Assembly: GCA_020342235.1 (NCBI GenBank)
Contig: CP073215.1
Location: forward strand, 434,001-498,000
Reading direction: 5' to 3'
Origin: Saccharomycopsis phalli
Taxonomy: Eukaryota > Ascomycota > Saccharomycetes > Ascoideales > Saccharomycopsidaceae
DNA: 64,000 bases
Part shown: positions 38,142 through 48,350 of the stretch, in pieces
Numbering within the stretch: position 1 is the stretch's first letter
How the letters are laid out: every line of letters starts with the position of its first letter
Made by a program: the position numbers and the translations under genes
Notes under the pieces: generated by a model
The model's input: the letters and a program-made list of their open reading frames with translations, nothing else
Told to the model about the DNA's origin: nothing
Databases searched by the model: none

Positions 38142-38290
38142 TGAATGACTGGTTGAATTGACAGTTTGTGTAGTGGAATGGACACTCGTGAATATATGGA
38201 TAGTATATGTGTTGTAGTGAGTTGACGAGCCAGCGTAGTGGAATGGACACTCGTGAATATATGGATAGTATGTGTTGTACTGTATTGCCG
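38121..38290. repeat. Duplicated GLT1 3' end
   Basis: The last coding bases and stop (38121-38146, GAGTTGGTGAGCCAGGCGTA) recur slightly changed at 38219-38248 (GAGTTGACGAGCCAGCGTAG). The segment GACACTCGTGAATATATGGA occurs at 38181 and 38244. This is a tandem duplication of roughly 60-100 bp with an internal gap. Confidence 0.8.
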
Positions 38291-38499
38291 GTATTGAGTG
38301 ATGTGAGTGGATAATTGGAATATAGATGTGTTGTAATGAATTTGTTGTATGGCCCTACAGGGACAAACAAAATGGGCCCTTGAAGATCAAAAAAGCACTA
38401 CAATGTCCAAGGAATGGCAAATGTTAGACACCAGCAAGATTACTCTTCCAGCCACTATAGAACTCTACGCGGAACGGATTCACTGCTGATTACCACCGC

Positions 38500-38652
38500 C
38501 GCCTCACAACTAGAGAGCAGATTCGCCGCCTCTTTACCGACCCAAAATTAGCGGCGCCGTCCTTGATTTTTTAGACAGTGAAATATCAATCTCATCCTCC
38601 GGGGGAGCCTAGTATAGCTATAGAAGTAAATAAACATGTTATTATTATTAAT
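38500..38652 (+). mobile_element. LINE 3' fragment (LINE-2) with short (TTA)n tail
   Basis: Carries GCAGATTCGCCGCCTCTTTA then, after an internal deletion relative to 11853-12285, AAAATTAGCGGCGCCGTCC and GAAGTAAATAAACATG(TTA)4. Confidence 0.85.
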
Positions 38653-38729
38653 TTGTTGTATGGATGATGTTTATTATACATCTATTCCAGAAGATTGGCC
38701 ATAATTGAGTAGCCATCGATATTATTGTG

Positions 38730-38870
38730 GCTATCGATTTATATTTCCCCATCCAAGACCAATGCCATGTAGTCAAAAGAAAACAACAGAAATAAAACAT
38801 TAGCTACGTTGGTGAATATACAGAGTAATCGTCATTGAAGGCAACGACCTTTTCCTACGCCGTATGCAAC
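38730..38870 (-). mobile_element. LINE 3' UTR fragment (LINE-1 like), decayed
   Basis: GGCTATCGATTTATATTTCC followed by AGTCAAAAGAAAAC resembles the plus-strand sequence at 6470-6560. Confidence 0.55.
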
Positions 38871-38871
38871 T

Positions 38872-39420
38872 TATAATAATATTTATTTTTGTATTTAGCT
38901 ATATTGTCACCGGAATTACAGTTATTCAACAAATATATCCTCACTCAGAAACATCAGGTACCATACTGGTGAATCCCACAACTCTCAAATAGTAGTCGGG
39001 CACTAGAATCAATTGAGCATTCTTCCATTCCCAGCACCCGAAGTTTGTAAGCCTGGTAGCTCTTTTTGCCCAGTTTGACGACTGAATCTCGCCATGTGCC
39101 GGGGAATCATGTTCCACACGGTATGTTAAAACTATACAAGTTTATAAACTAATTGGCAAACAATTCCACGTGCTGCCTATTCCTCTCATGGAATTTGCAT
39201 TTCATCAATACTGACAGAATTCAACCTTCCAAAGCTCTGGGAATGGCTAGTCATGTATTATAGAGGGGAATCCCACATCTTTTGCACTTTGGGTCATTGC
39301 CAAATAGTTGAAGCAACAAGCCGTCCGTAGCTTTTGTCACTGATTTTGCATGTGTTCCTATAGTGGTTTGGAAGTGAGTCACTGGTAGAGGTGACCATTT
39401 CTTGCTACTCTTTGGTACTC
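38872..39420 (-). mobile_element. LINE 3' fragment (LINE-3), longest copy
   Basis: On the minus strand it encodes T-D-G-L-L-L-Q-L-F-G-N-D-P-K-C-K-R-C-G followed by PLYNT and a stop, a truncated ORF2 end with the first half of a zinc knuckle (C-x2-C). It ends with the TAGCTAAATACAAAAATAAA block of this subfamily. Confidence 0.75.
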
Positions 39421-39769
39421 GTTTGTGAGGCTCTTTTCTTGAGCATCTGGATGCGGGACCGCTATAGATCTTGTATCGGTGGTCGGTCGTTTTCGAATGG
39501 CTTTTCCTCTAGTGCATAATCCACTCGTTGTTCAAGTAATCGGGCGACTGCATCAAACGTTCTGATATCTGGGTTGTGGGGGATAATTCGGGACGATTAA
39601 CGGAACCCTATATATATACTAGACTCCACACCATGTAAACTGTCATTGAATCCGACATGCAACGAATCGACTCAATTGGAATCAACTAACGATTTGGAAT
39701 CAGCCCAAGAGTCAACCCCGAATTACCCTTGCACTACTCAACCCATGAGAACAGATTCACCAAGTTAAT

Positions 39770-39870
39770 GACAATGTCTATTACTTCTATATCTATAGTA
39801 TGTTCCCAAGGAGGGCGAGTTTGATATTTCACCGTCCAAAAACCAAAGACGCCGCTAATTTGAGTCGAGA
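39770..39870 (-). mobile_element. LINE 3' UTR fragment (LINE-2)
   Basis: TTACTTCTATATCTATAGTA, TTTGATATTTCACCGTC and GACGCCGCTAAT match the plus-strand sequence at 11877-11965. Confidence 0.7.
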
Positions 39871-40289
39871 GATGACTCAGAAGAAGCTGTGGAGTATTCA
39901 CCAAGCAACAACTGTAAAAGACAAGCCTCTACTCTGAAACGCCAGCTGGTCCAAAATCGCAACCTGATTAGTAAAATTGGTGAAGTCTTGACATTGACCC
40001 ACCAAAAAACAGTCGACCCACATGGCAATCCTCAACAATCCATGACCTATGCCCACTTTCAGAGGTAGTCCTAGGGAGGTTATAGACCCTTCTGACATTT
40101 CTTTAACCATTTCTTGACCAGATGAAAGTCTCATTCTAGGATTTCTTTCGATCATTAGCAATGCTAATAAGCATAGGGTTTCTCTCAACCATTGGCGGCG
40201 CTGTTCTTGTGAGCCTAGTTAGCTACACCTTTTTATAATTATAATAGTCTGATATAGTGTGCACCAAGGCATAAGCTTATTCTTAGAGA

Positions 40290-40805
40290 CACTCAGCCAA
40301 GGCAATCCTTTGTTAATATCTCAGTTGCTAGGAACAACCCTCACGGACGGCTCGTTGATTAAGCTATTTGGAATCGACCTGAAATGTAAATTGTGAAATT
40401 GCACACTATTGTAAATTGTTCAGAGCTGTTGGTAGCATGCATTTGATTGGAAATTGATGATTAAACTCCTTGGGAGTATACAATTATGGTGAATATGATT
40501 CTCAGCGCAGCAGATCACGGGGGAACTTAAACATTGGCACCAGGTTATACAACCTCGAGTACTGGGAATTGACAATTTTGTTAAAATTGAGTTTAATCCT
40601 GGTTACTATTGGAGAGCTGATGGTATCTTCAAGAGCTAATGGTATCTTCAAGAGCTGATGGTATCTTCAAGAGCTGATGGTATCTTCAAGAGCTGATGGT
40701 ATCTTCAAGAGCTGCCTTGGGATGTTCCTGAGTGAAGAAATATTCGTCAAACAACCGTGTTACCAGAGACAATATAGCTAAATACAAAAATAAATATTAT
40801 TATTG
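40290..40805 (+). mobile_element. LINE 3' fragment (LINE-3) containing a 19-bp array
   Basis: Shares CTCACGGACGGCTCGTTGAT, TTCCTGAGTGAAGAAATAT and TAGCTAAATACAAAAATAAA with 29830-30152. A minisatellite has expanded inside it. Confidence 0.75.
40622..40716. repeat. 19-bp minisatellite, 5 units
   Basis: AAGAGCTGATGGTATCTTC repeated, with one A-for-G change. It lies within a LINE-3 fragment. Confidence 0.9.
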
Positions 40806-41057
40806 TATTACAGCCAGACTATTTTCCAGCTCGTACCTAGTTATATTAAATATGGTAGATAGGTGTAGATAAGAGCTCGATTTCGCGCATTGATAATTAC
40901 TAGAGTGGAATGCACAATGTATTTGCCAATGCGTCCAGAAAATTAGTTTGGCAGTGCATGTTGGAATATAATTTCTTTACATGGCGAGATTTCGCAAACT
41001 GCCTCGGGATGTGAAAATATATGGCAGCATTCTGACCAATCTTGTGTCGAGGTGATA

Positions 41058-41400
41058 ATGAAATTATTTTATTTAGCTACGGTTATTTGACGAATTTCCC
41101 CCAGGAAAATCCCGAGGCAGCATTGCTGACAAGCACGTCAGCTCTCCAATAGTGACTAGGATTAAATTCAATTTGAGCAGTTGTATTGTTGATATGTAGT
41201 TTTTGTAGTGCTTGTGTAAGCCTGGTGCCTTGACAATTTTGACTGCTGAATCTCGCCATGTGATGGAATTTGGCCGTATGAGCTCTGAACATCTGAGGTG
41301 TATTATGGAGGGGAGAGAATCCAAATCTTTTGCACTTTGGGTGGAAAAACTTCAGGCGGGGTTGATTAGTGTGCTGGTAGTTTGTATGGGGCAGGAATGA
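41058..41400 (-). mobile_element. LINE 3' fragment (LINE-3)
   Basis: On the minus strand it encodes KCKRFGFSPLHNT, then TTGAATTTAATCCTAGTCAC and a TAGCTAAATAAAAT block, as in the other LINE-3 copies. Confidence 0.7.
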
Positions 41401-41504
41401 GTGGTGTTTTATTTATTAATAATCTGACTATTTGAGTAGTTGGTGGGTGTATTACAAGGTGAGATGGTAGAGGTGAATAGTGGATGATAGATGATAATAG
41501 TAAG

Positions 41505-41740
41505 GTCTACCAAGGCTATATTTATACTAGACTCTCATGGATTTATATTTTGCTGTGCAAGACCAATGATGGCTGTAGTTGGAAGAAAGCACTGTGAAAG
41601 AGATACTTTTGACTAGAGCTAGTGAATATGTATAGTAATGAGAATTGGAGGGCAATAAGAATTGGAGGGCAATGAGGATTGCCTGGTTTTTAGAGGTGAC
41701 TTGGGCACTCTCCAGGTACTAGCACGGCAGCCCTGATGAT
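41505..41740 (-). mobile_element. LINE 3' UTR fragment (LINE-1 like)
   Basis: Plus-strand blocks AAGGCTATATTTATACTAGA, GAATATGTATAGTAATGAG and GGTACTAGCACGGCAGCCCT match 6467-6695 in order. GAATTGGAGGGCAAT is duplicated. Confidence 0.78.
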
Positions 41741-42133
41741 GGTGATGGTGATGGATAATAGTACATGTACATGGTACGTCTATAGACATGTCAGTGTCTG
41801 GTTGAAAAAAGCATAGAAAAGACCAACTAGAAATTCCATCAACTCACAATAGTCCATTGGAACGGTTGTAAAGGAGGTGAGGCGATTTATCAGTACATTA
41901 ATGTCTGACCAAAGATTAGCTAGGCATGAGACTACAAGACCAACGATGTACGGTAACACGATATAAAAATAAGCAATAGTAAAATAAACAAATAGACAAG
42001 ACACAAGACACAAGACACAACAAGTCACAACAAAATAAACAACAAAATAAACTCACAACTTACATCCACTCCACCGTCCCTCCACGTAATCGCCCTGCAG
42101 CTGGGTAACCTCCCCCTGACCAATTCCATCCTC
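41741..42133. other. Intergenic, HSV2 promoter side
   Basis: AT-rich; a run of ACAAGACACA words at 41996-42030. No gene seen. Confidence 0.4.
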
Positions 42134-43231
42134 ATGAACACCCGTCAAGTGATTGCACCGCCGCAAAACAACACCGATCCCGCGCTCCTTTGCGTGTCGT
42201 TCAACCAGAATCAGGACTGCTTTGCCATTGGCCACGAGAACGGGTTCCGGGTGTACTCGACCGACCCGATGACGCTCCGGGTGAAGCGAACCTTCAGCAA
42301 CACGCGCCACGAGCCGCACTCGGGAATCGGACACATTCTGATGCTCCACCGGACAAACTTCTTGTCGCTAGTGGGCGGGGGCAAGAACCCAAAGTTCCCG
42401 TTGAACCGGGTCATCATCTACGACGACTTGAAGAAGAAAAACACCCTTAGCCTCGAGTTCATGAACCCAATCTTGAACGTGTTCCTCTCGCGCACCCGCA
42501 TCATCATCGTGGTCGACTCCCACGTCTACGTCTACGGCTTCAGCTCCCCGCCCAAGAAAATCGCAGTCTATGACACCATCTCAAACCCACACGGCATCTC
42601 AGACCTCTCCAACAGCGTGTCGGTGCCCGACTCCCGCATCAACGAGATCCTCGCCTTCCCTGGAAGACAGCCGGGGCAGATTCACGTCGTCGACATCTCG
42701 CCCGCCGGCCAGGAACGGAACCTTGTCAGCATCGTCAAGGCTCACAAATCCCGCATCCGAGCAATCGCATTGGACAGAGCAGGCACCATGGTCGCCAGCG
42801 CATCGGAAACAGGCACGCTTATCCGGGTACACAGCGTGGCCACGTGCGCGTTGCTCTACGAGTTCCGTCGTGGGTTGGACAAGGCGATTGTGTACGCCAT
42901 GAAGTTTTCTCCCTCGGGCGACAAGTTGGCTGTGCTTTCCGACAAGCAGACCCTCCACGTGTTCCGCCTCCACGACGCCGCAAACCGGCAGCACGTGCTC
43001 CGCAACTTGCCGGTGTTCACGGGCTATTTTGCCCTGCAGTGGTCGTTTGCCAGCTGCCGGCTTGCGGAAAACGACGCGGTCAGCGACCGGGGCCTCATTG
43101 GCTGGACTGATGAGGAGAGTATCGTGGTGATTTGGAAGTTTCAGGGCAAGTGGGAGAAGTATGTGTTGCAGGAGGGCGAGAAGTGGGAGTTGGTGAGGCA
43201 GGGCTGGAAGAGTTTTGGTCCGCTTGATTAG
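42134..43231 (+). CDS. HSV2: PROPPIN (WD40 phosphoinositide-binding protein), Hsv2-like
   Basis: 365 residues forming a seven-bladed beta-propeller that binds PtdIns3P and PtdIns(3,5)P2 on endosomal and vacuolar membranes. The diagnostic L/FRRG motif is present (EFRRGLDKA, near residue 244). It follows S. cerevisiae Hsv2 from the start (LLCVSFNQNQDCFAIGHENG, then TNFLSLVGGGKNPK) through SPSGDKLAVLS to a C-terminus with WELVRQGWKS, and lacks the long insertions of Atg18, so Hsv2 (micronucleophagy) is the best call over Atg18 or Atg21. The last 60 coding bases are tandemly duplicated just after the stop. Confidence 0.93.
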   Translation: MNTRQVIAPPQNNTDPALLCVSFNQNQDCFAIGHENGFRVYSTDPMTLRVKRTFSNTRHEPHSGIGHILMLHRTNFLSLVGGGKNPKFPLNRVIIYDDLKKKNTLSLEFMNPILNVFLSRTRIIIVVDSHVYVYGFSSPPKKIAVYDTISNPHGISDLSNSVSVPDSRINEILAFPGRQPGQIHVVDISPAGQERNLVSIVKAHKSRIRAIALDRAGTMVASASETGTLIRVHSVATCALLYEFRRGLDKAIVYAMKFSPSGDKLAVLSDKQTLHVFRLHDAANRQHVLRNLPVFTGYFALQWSFASCRLAENDAVSDRGLIGWTDEESIVVIWKFQGKWEKYVLQEGEKWELVRQGWKSFGPLD

Positions 43232-43350
43232 GAGGGCGAGAAGTGGGAGTTGGTGAGGCAGTCTGGATGAGTTGGTGAGGCAGGCTGGACGAGTTGGTCT
43301 GTTTGATAGGAGGGCTGAAAGAGTTGGTCCGCTTGATTCGGGATGCCAGG
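43170..43350. repeat. Tandem duplication of the HSV2 3' end
   Basis: Unit 1 (43170-43229) is the last 20 codons. Unit 2 starts at 43230 and its first 31 bases are identical, beginning AGGAGGGCGAGAAGTGGGAG. A degenerate third unit starts near 43308 and ends AGAGTTGGTCCGCTTGATT. Confidence 0.92.
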
Positions 43351-44566
43351 TTGCAGTGGTTGTCATTACAGTGTCTTTTCCCTTGGATCTGGCATCTGGA
43401 TCTGTTACAGATGGTGAGAACCAGCCAGTTGTATAGTGGCAATAATCAAGTTGAAGATACATTATAGCCATAATACATAATAGCACAATACATAACACAA
43501 TACATAACACAATACATTATAGCACAATACATTGTGGGTGCATTTATTCTGTAGTTTGCTTTGTCAAAGTGATTCCAGTGCATTTACTAGAATAAAATGC
43601 TATGAGTTTTGTTCCGAGTTGCTCTATTCCAAGCCACAAATAGACCATTGGTGATGTATATGGTGTATATAAATATTATCTGGGTATCTAGATATGTATG
43701 GCGTAATATACTATCCAAGATACCTGTGGATAAAATAGCTAAATATATATGCATAGCTATTCAAAAAAAGTACATTTCTACTTGGAAATATCCTTCATTT
43801 GGCAAAGCCTTTTCCGGAAAATCCCTTTTGGAAAAAGAAACTCTGTCAACAGAAAATAATCTTGGCTACGCCTTGGCCTTTGGAACTGCAGATTGGTCAC
43901 AAGACAAGTTGCAAAAGGCATGGAGCTCCGAAAAAACATAATCAAAGTAATCTCTTTGATAACATATGGTATCATGCCTGGCTGATATTACGTCTGGTAT
44001 TACGCCTGTTATTAAGCTCGTCGTCTGATAGTAAACTGGCCATTTGATATTAAGCTCGTCTGACATAAGCTCGTCTGATACCACTATATAATCTCACAAA
44101 AACTAAAAATAACCAAGTGGACACTGTAATCACTCTCCAGACCCACTATAAAACTCTTTGCAAAACACACCCATGGTTTCTACAAGACTTTGCCGGCCAA
44201 GGAAAATTCCAAGCCTATCAACCTCCATTGTAATATAATAACTAGGCTACGTGTTGATAAGATAGTTTAAATGTATTCGCTTCCTATTTGGGGGCGAAAT
44301 TAGCTATACAAGTGGTGGCGGAAACGAGAGACGTGAACATATGGCACGGCTGCCTTAGTATTGCCTCAACTAGTCAAAGGGATATGCTTAGGGTAATTAT
44401 CTAATACTAATCGGGTGAGCTCGAGTCTTGTATCAGAAAGAATAAAGGTAGGTACGTAATTTATTACATCCATTTGCCAACATCTACAATTTGTACTCTG
44501 CATATATAATTCAAATGCAAATCACGGGTATAAATCAAACTAATTACATTCTCCCAATCATCGGCT
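43351..44566. other. Intergenic between convergent genes
   Basis: Contains short ACAATACAT repeats (43470-43530) and GTCTGATA repeats (44020-44080). No gene is supported; a 110-codon frame at 43609-43941 has no recognisable features. Confidence 0.4.
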
Positions 44567-45220
44567 CTAAAAGCTAACAGTAGACCAGTCAATAGTAGAC
44601 CAGTCAATAGTAGCCCAGTCCACGTTATAATCAACAGTAGCCCAGTTCACATTGTAATCAACAGTGGCCCAGTCAATGCCGCCAGTTGGAGCAACAGTCG
44701 TGGTTGGACCTTCAGATGACTCAGCTGTGGATGTTGGAGCCTCACTTTCCAGAGACTGTGATGGCTCCTTCGAACCTTGCTTGACAATTGTCACTGGTTT
44801 GCAGCTGTCGTTTTGGCTCGCGTCAAGAATAGCATACTGCCCATTCTCGGTGTATCTGTAAGGATCGTTGATGTTTTGACAAGCATAGTATGTCTTCTTC
44901 TCCCCGTTTTGCAAGAGGTTTCCCGAGTCGTCAAACGTCCATTTGGAGCTTCCTCCAGCGACACCCACTTGCAACACCAGGCTTCCCGATGGGAAGTCAA
45001 ACAAGTATGGGAACTTACCGGTGTTGTAGGTCAACGTTTCCTTTTCTTCATCATAGTCAAAGTCTTGCGCTGAATCTCCCAAGAGCACGTAATTGATACC
45101 TGCTCCCTCGTGGGTGGAGCTAATGTCCTTTCCGTTGACACTGTCGTCGTCAGACTTGACAGACAATGTGACTGCTTGAGCAAGAGAAGCTAATAAGGCG
45201 GTGCGAAGAATGAATTGCAT
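44567..45220 (-). CDS. Secreted or wall protein with C-terminal Trp/Asp repeats
   Basis: 217 residues from the ATG at 45220, chosen because a classic signal peptide follows at once (MQFILRTALLASLAQAVTLS); an upstream in-frame ATG at 45301 would bury it. The body (about 20-155) is acidic with two Cys (YYAC, DSCKP) that could pair. A Ser/Thr/Pro-rich stretch (about 155-185) looks O-glycosylated. The protein ends in tandem WATVDYNVN and DWSTI units, the last copies exactly 15 bp apart at the DNA level. I see no GPI signal: the end is polar. The family is not recognised; the layout resembles yeast wall proteins. Confidence 0.75.
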   Translation of the reverse strand: MQFILRTALLASLAQAVTLSVKSDDDSVNGKDISSTHEGAGINYVLLGDSAQDFDYDEEKETLTYNTGKFPYLFDFPSGSLVLQVGVAGGSSKWTFDDSGNLLQNGEKKTYYACQNINDPYRYTENGQYAILDASQNDSCKPVTIVKQGSKEPSQSLESEAPTSTAESSEGPTTTVAPTGGIDWATVDYNVNWATVDYNVDWATIDWSTIDWSTVSF

Positions 45221-46619
45221 TTTGGATGAGGTATCTGGGGCAATTTTCTGGTATTTATATCTGATATAATCAAAGAAGCATGTCATGTGCATATGCACCA
45301 AGGCTAGAGTGAATACTGACTGATTTTCTCAAGAGTTGATATTTCTACGGCTTCAATTGTCTCCAAGTATCCAATTATCCGGGTCTCCATGCCCCCATTT
45401 ATTTATTTATTTATTTATTTATTCATTCATTCAAGCACTCGATTTTTCAGTATTTCAATTATTCAATTATTCAATTCAACAGTCTCCAGATTTCATCGTA
45501 TGACATCACCATGTACACACTGACAGGCTACTATCTCAAACTATTTTTAAATTTGACAAAAACGTATCCGGAACTAGCCCATTCACCCCGCAATCTTTCG
45601 CTTGTCCTGCAGCCCAATTTTATTTACATTGTTCTTGGCGTAGCGTCGCCAAACAAGGCGTCGGAAGACCATTGGATAATCCGATCGGTCCAAACGTGGT
45701 ATTATATATGTTTGTACAGTCAATTAGCGAAATGCAGGTCGTTTTTCCTCGTAAAGACAGGTTTCTCTCATTCTATCTCATTCTATCCCATTCCATCTCG
45801 TTTCATGCTTCTCCGTCAACAAAATTAAGTTCCGCTCCCAACAATGGGAACTTTGGCCGGGCTTAACCAGTACCTTGCGTAGAATATTGGCAAAGCCTCT
45901 TGTCATTTTAACTGACCAATACCAGTGACCATGGCCACAGTTGGGCGCTGACAGTAAGTGGAAACTTCTATTGACGTGCATTGCTATAGCCAATTATAGT
46001 TTAGGATTAATTTGATTACAAAACCGTGACTAAATCGTCAAAAAAGCATTTAAAATGTTTGCTTTTGGTATAAATAACTCGCACCAAGCTAATGCTTCCC
46101 GATGCTGGTGCTTATCAAGTTGCTGCCCTGCAGCCGCATCTTTCCCAATGAATATATCAAAATAGTACATACAACTCTTTTGATTAGGTATTGTGCAACT
46201 ATCACGAAATTTCGTGAGTTTTCCTTTTGCTGCTGTCGTACAAGTGTCTACCTAGTCGTTTTCTGTACGTCGTAGCATCTATCAGACATTTCAAGTCCTT
46301 GTTAGATTGTTGTGGTTTATAGCCATACCAGGCACATTAGAGACACCGTTGAACTGTAAACGGCATCGCTTGGGTGTCAAAAGAAAAGTTGAGAGACAAA
46401 CTTGAAAGGTAAATTTTTTACATTAAATCTTTAAAATATCAAAAAACAATTACAAAGCTACAGGCTCGAATCGGAGATACGATTACGACTTCTGTATTCA
46501 CTTCTAGTACCATCTGATAGTGCATCAAGTGATCTTCCCGGGCTAAACCATTGGACACATATTTGATCTAGAAGTAGTTAAATTGGAAGTATTTTGCTTC
46601 AATGTTGAAGATTCCAATT
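45221..46619. other. Intergenic
   Basis: ATTT/ATTC tetranucleotide run at 45399-45435. A 105-codon frame at 45511-45828 overlaps others and lacks features. No gene supported. Inverted repeat CACGAAATTTCGTG at 46203. Confidence 0.4.
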
Positions 46620-46810
46620 AGTCATCTCCAGCGTGCCTAGTGTCTGTTTCTCCGATGGAACCTTGCACTGGTAAATAAATAAGTAATATTGAACTCAAAC
46701 ATGTACATAGGTAGTAGCAATAATGCCAGCCTATGCTACCAACGTAAGATTATATATAAATAAACTAAAGATTATAACAGACTAGTTTATATCTTTTTAT
46801 ACCTAAATTT
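46620..46810. repeat. Dispersed repeat F, copy near tRNA-Ile
   Basis: Blocks GGAACCTTGCACTGGTAAAT, AAACTAAAGATTATA and ATCTTTTTATACCT occur in the same order as at 4520-4810. It lies about 560 bp upstream of a tRNA gene. Confidence 0.5.
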
Positions 46811-46909
46811 CCGCAGCCACATGGCTACTTTGCCATAGCTGATCCATGCTTCAATGAGGTGTAGATCTATATTCTTAAGCCGCGTGGCTGGATGGCTTCA
46901 TTATTTACA

Positions 46910-47070
46910 TTTTATATTAGACCGTATATGATCTCAAATGCCCAGAGCAAAATCCATGCAACACAGTTCCCATCCAAGTTTCTAATCCAACTACGAGCAA
47001 AATCATATTTCGCCGTCTAAAATACTGAGAACAGCGCCACTTGAATATTGGAAAAAACCTCAAGGGGTAA
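46910..47070 (-). mobile_element. LINE 3' UTR fragment (LINE-2 like), decayed
   Basis: ATATTTCGCCGTCTAAAATA then CGCCACTTGAATATTGGAAA and CTCAAGGGGTAAAAATTTTT parallel the plus-strand sequence at 11913-12005. Confidence 0.65.
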
Positions 47071-47374
47071 AAATTTTTTAAGAATATTAATATATATTTA
47101 AACAATTATTCTACAACTATGTGTCTCGACGAATATACGTACTTGGCAGTTCTTCTTGTGAGATGTTAAATGTGCTAATTTGTAACTTTATATATAAATT
47201 CTGGCGTTGGCGATACATGCAGATCTATTGGGACACCTGTTTACTTGTGAAAATAGTTCTAAATCTACAATCTTCGTAACATTCTCATCCTTCAAAGTTG
47301 TCAAAGTTCTTTTTTGTTCATTTTTTATTTCCATACATAAATGGTCACTGCACAAAAAAAACTTTTCATAGTAA

Positions 47375-47458
47375 GGTCCCTTGGCCCAGTTGGTTAAGGC
47401 GTGGTGCTAATATTTCATTGTTACGCCAAGATCACCAGTTCGATCCTGGTAGGGACCA
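47375..47458 (+). tRNA. tRNA-Ile(AAU) with a 10-nt intron
   Basis: 84 nt: 74 nt mature plus a 10-base intron at 47413-47422 (TTTCATTGTT) in the canonical place one base after the anticodon AAT (47409-47411). The acceptor GGTCCCT/AGGGACC and T stem ACCAG/CTGGT pair perfectly. The anticodon stem TGGTG/CGCCA pairs only if the intron is removed. A TTTTT run follows within 10 bases. Confidence 0.9.
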
Positions 47459-48235
47459 TATATTTTTAATCGGTGCACATTTGATATTTTTGATTTTTAG
47501 TAATAATATCTGCATACATGCTAGTAAAATTCATTTAAAATTATGATTCGCAGCTTTTTGACTAGTTCAAGGCTGTCGCAATTTTTTTGTATTCCGAATA
47601 TTCGATTACTGCAATACTTTTGAATAATTATTGTGTGGTGTAATTATTATGATACTAAAATGTTACTTTATCGTATAGTAGTAAATACATGGAACGATTA
47701 GCGAGACATTCGATTCGCTCATAAATATAGCTTTCCAATATTACTCCTTTCTCCAAGTATTTTTCCTCTGAGCATTTTATTGTGTTAGGATTTTCACTTT
47801 GACCATTGTACGTAATCACGATACTTTTCCACAATCTGGTGGTGCCATTAGTATACCTTGCAAATTCATCTCTCATAATACATGGATTTGGCATTCGACT
47901 AGGAGACCTGAGTAATCATTTTCCAAGTCGTAGCGTCATCAACCAAGCACCAATTGACCATAGACCCTTTCCATTGCAATGTACTCTTGATCAGCATTAT
48001 CTCTCTATATCATTTTGCCCTAATTTTCTTGTTTCATTCAATAATCTAGATTAGATCTTTTGTATAATATTACCATATGTGTCATTACTCAATAATGACA
48101 TCACTCTTTGTGGCTTCATGCAGTACTATTAAGCTATAATATTTCAGCAGTTGGCAATCACGATTTCCATAAACTATCCACGCCATAGAGTCATATACTA
48201 TTCAATAGTATCTTAACCAATTTTCATAGCATTTT
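47459..48235. other. Intergenic
   Basis: AT-rich, no gene seen. Palindromic GTCATTACTCAATAATGAC near 48079. Confidence 0.4.
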
Positions 48236-48350
48236 TCCACGTTCATTAATTACCAAAGCATCTCTTTACTACTGCATTCAATCGCCATAGCATCTCCATA
48301 TTAATCACCATGACATCTCCACATCATTCAATCTCCATAGCATCCTCTTC
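48236..48350. repeat. Degenerate tandem copies of the CDC16 3' end
   Basis: The coding end CCATAGCATCCTCTTCACTA (with CTGCATTCA following) recurs outside the gene as AAAGCATCTCTTTACTACTG at about 48258, with partial CCATAGCATCTCC and CCATGACATCTCC copies between. The CDC16 stop is at 48324. Confidence 0.75.

Noticed and set aside
46310-46380. Faint 5S rRNA-like words (GCCATACCAGGC, ACACCGTT)
   Set aside because: Only two short blocks match and the rest of the 5S structure is missing. Probably chance.
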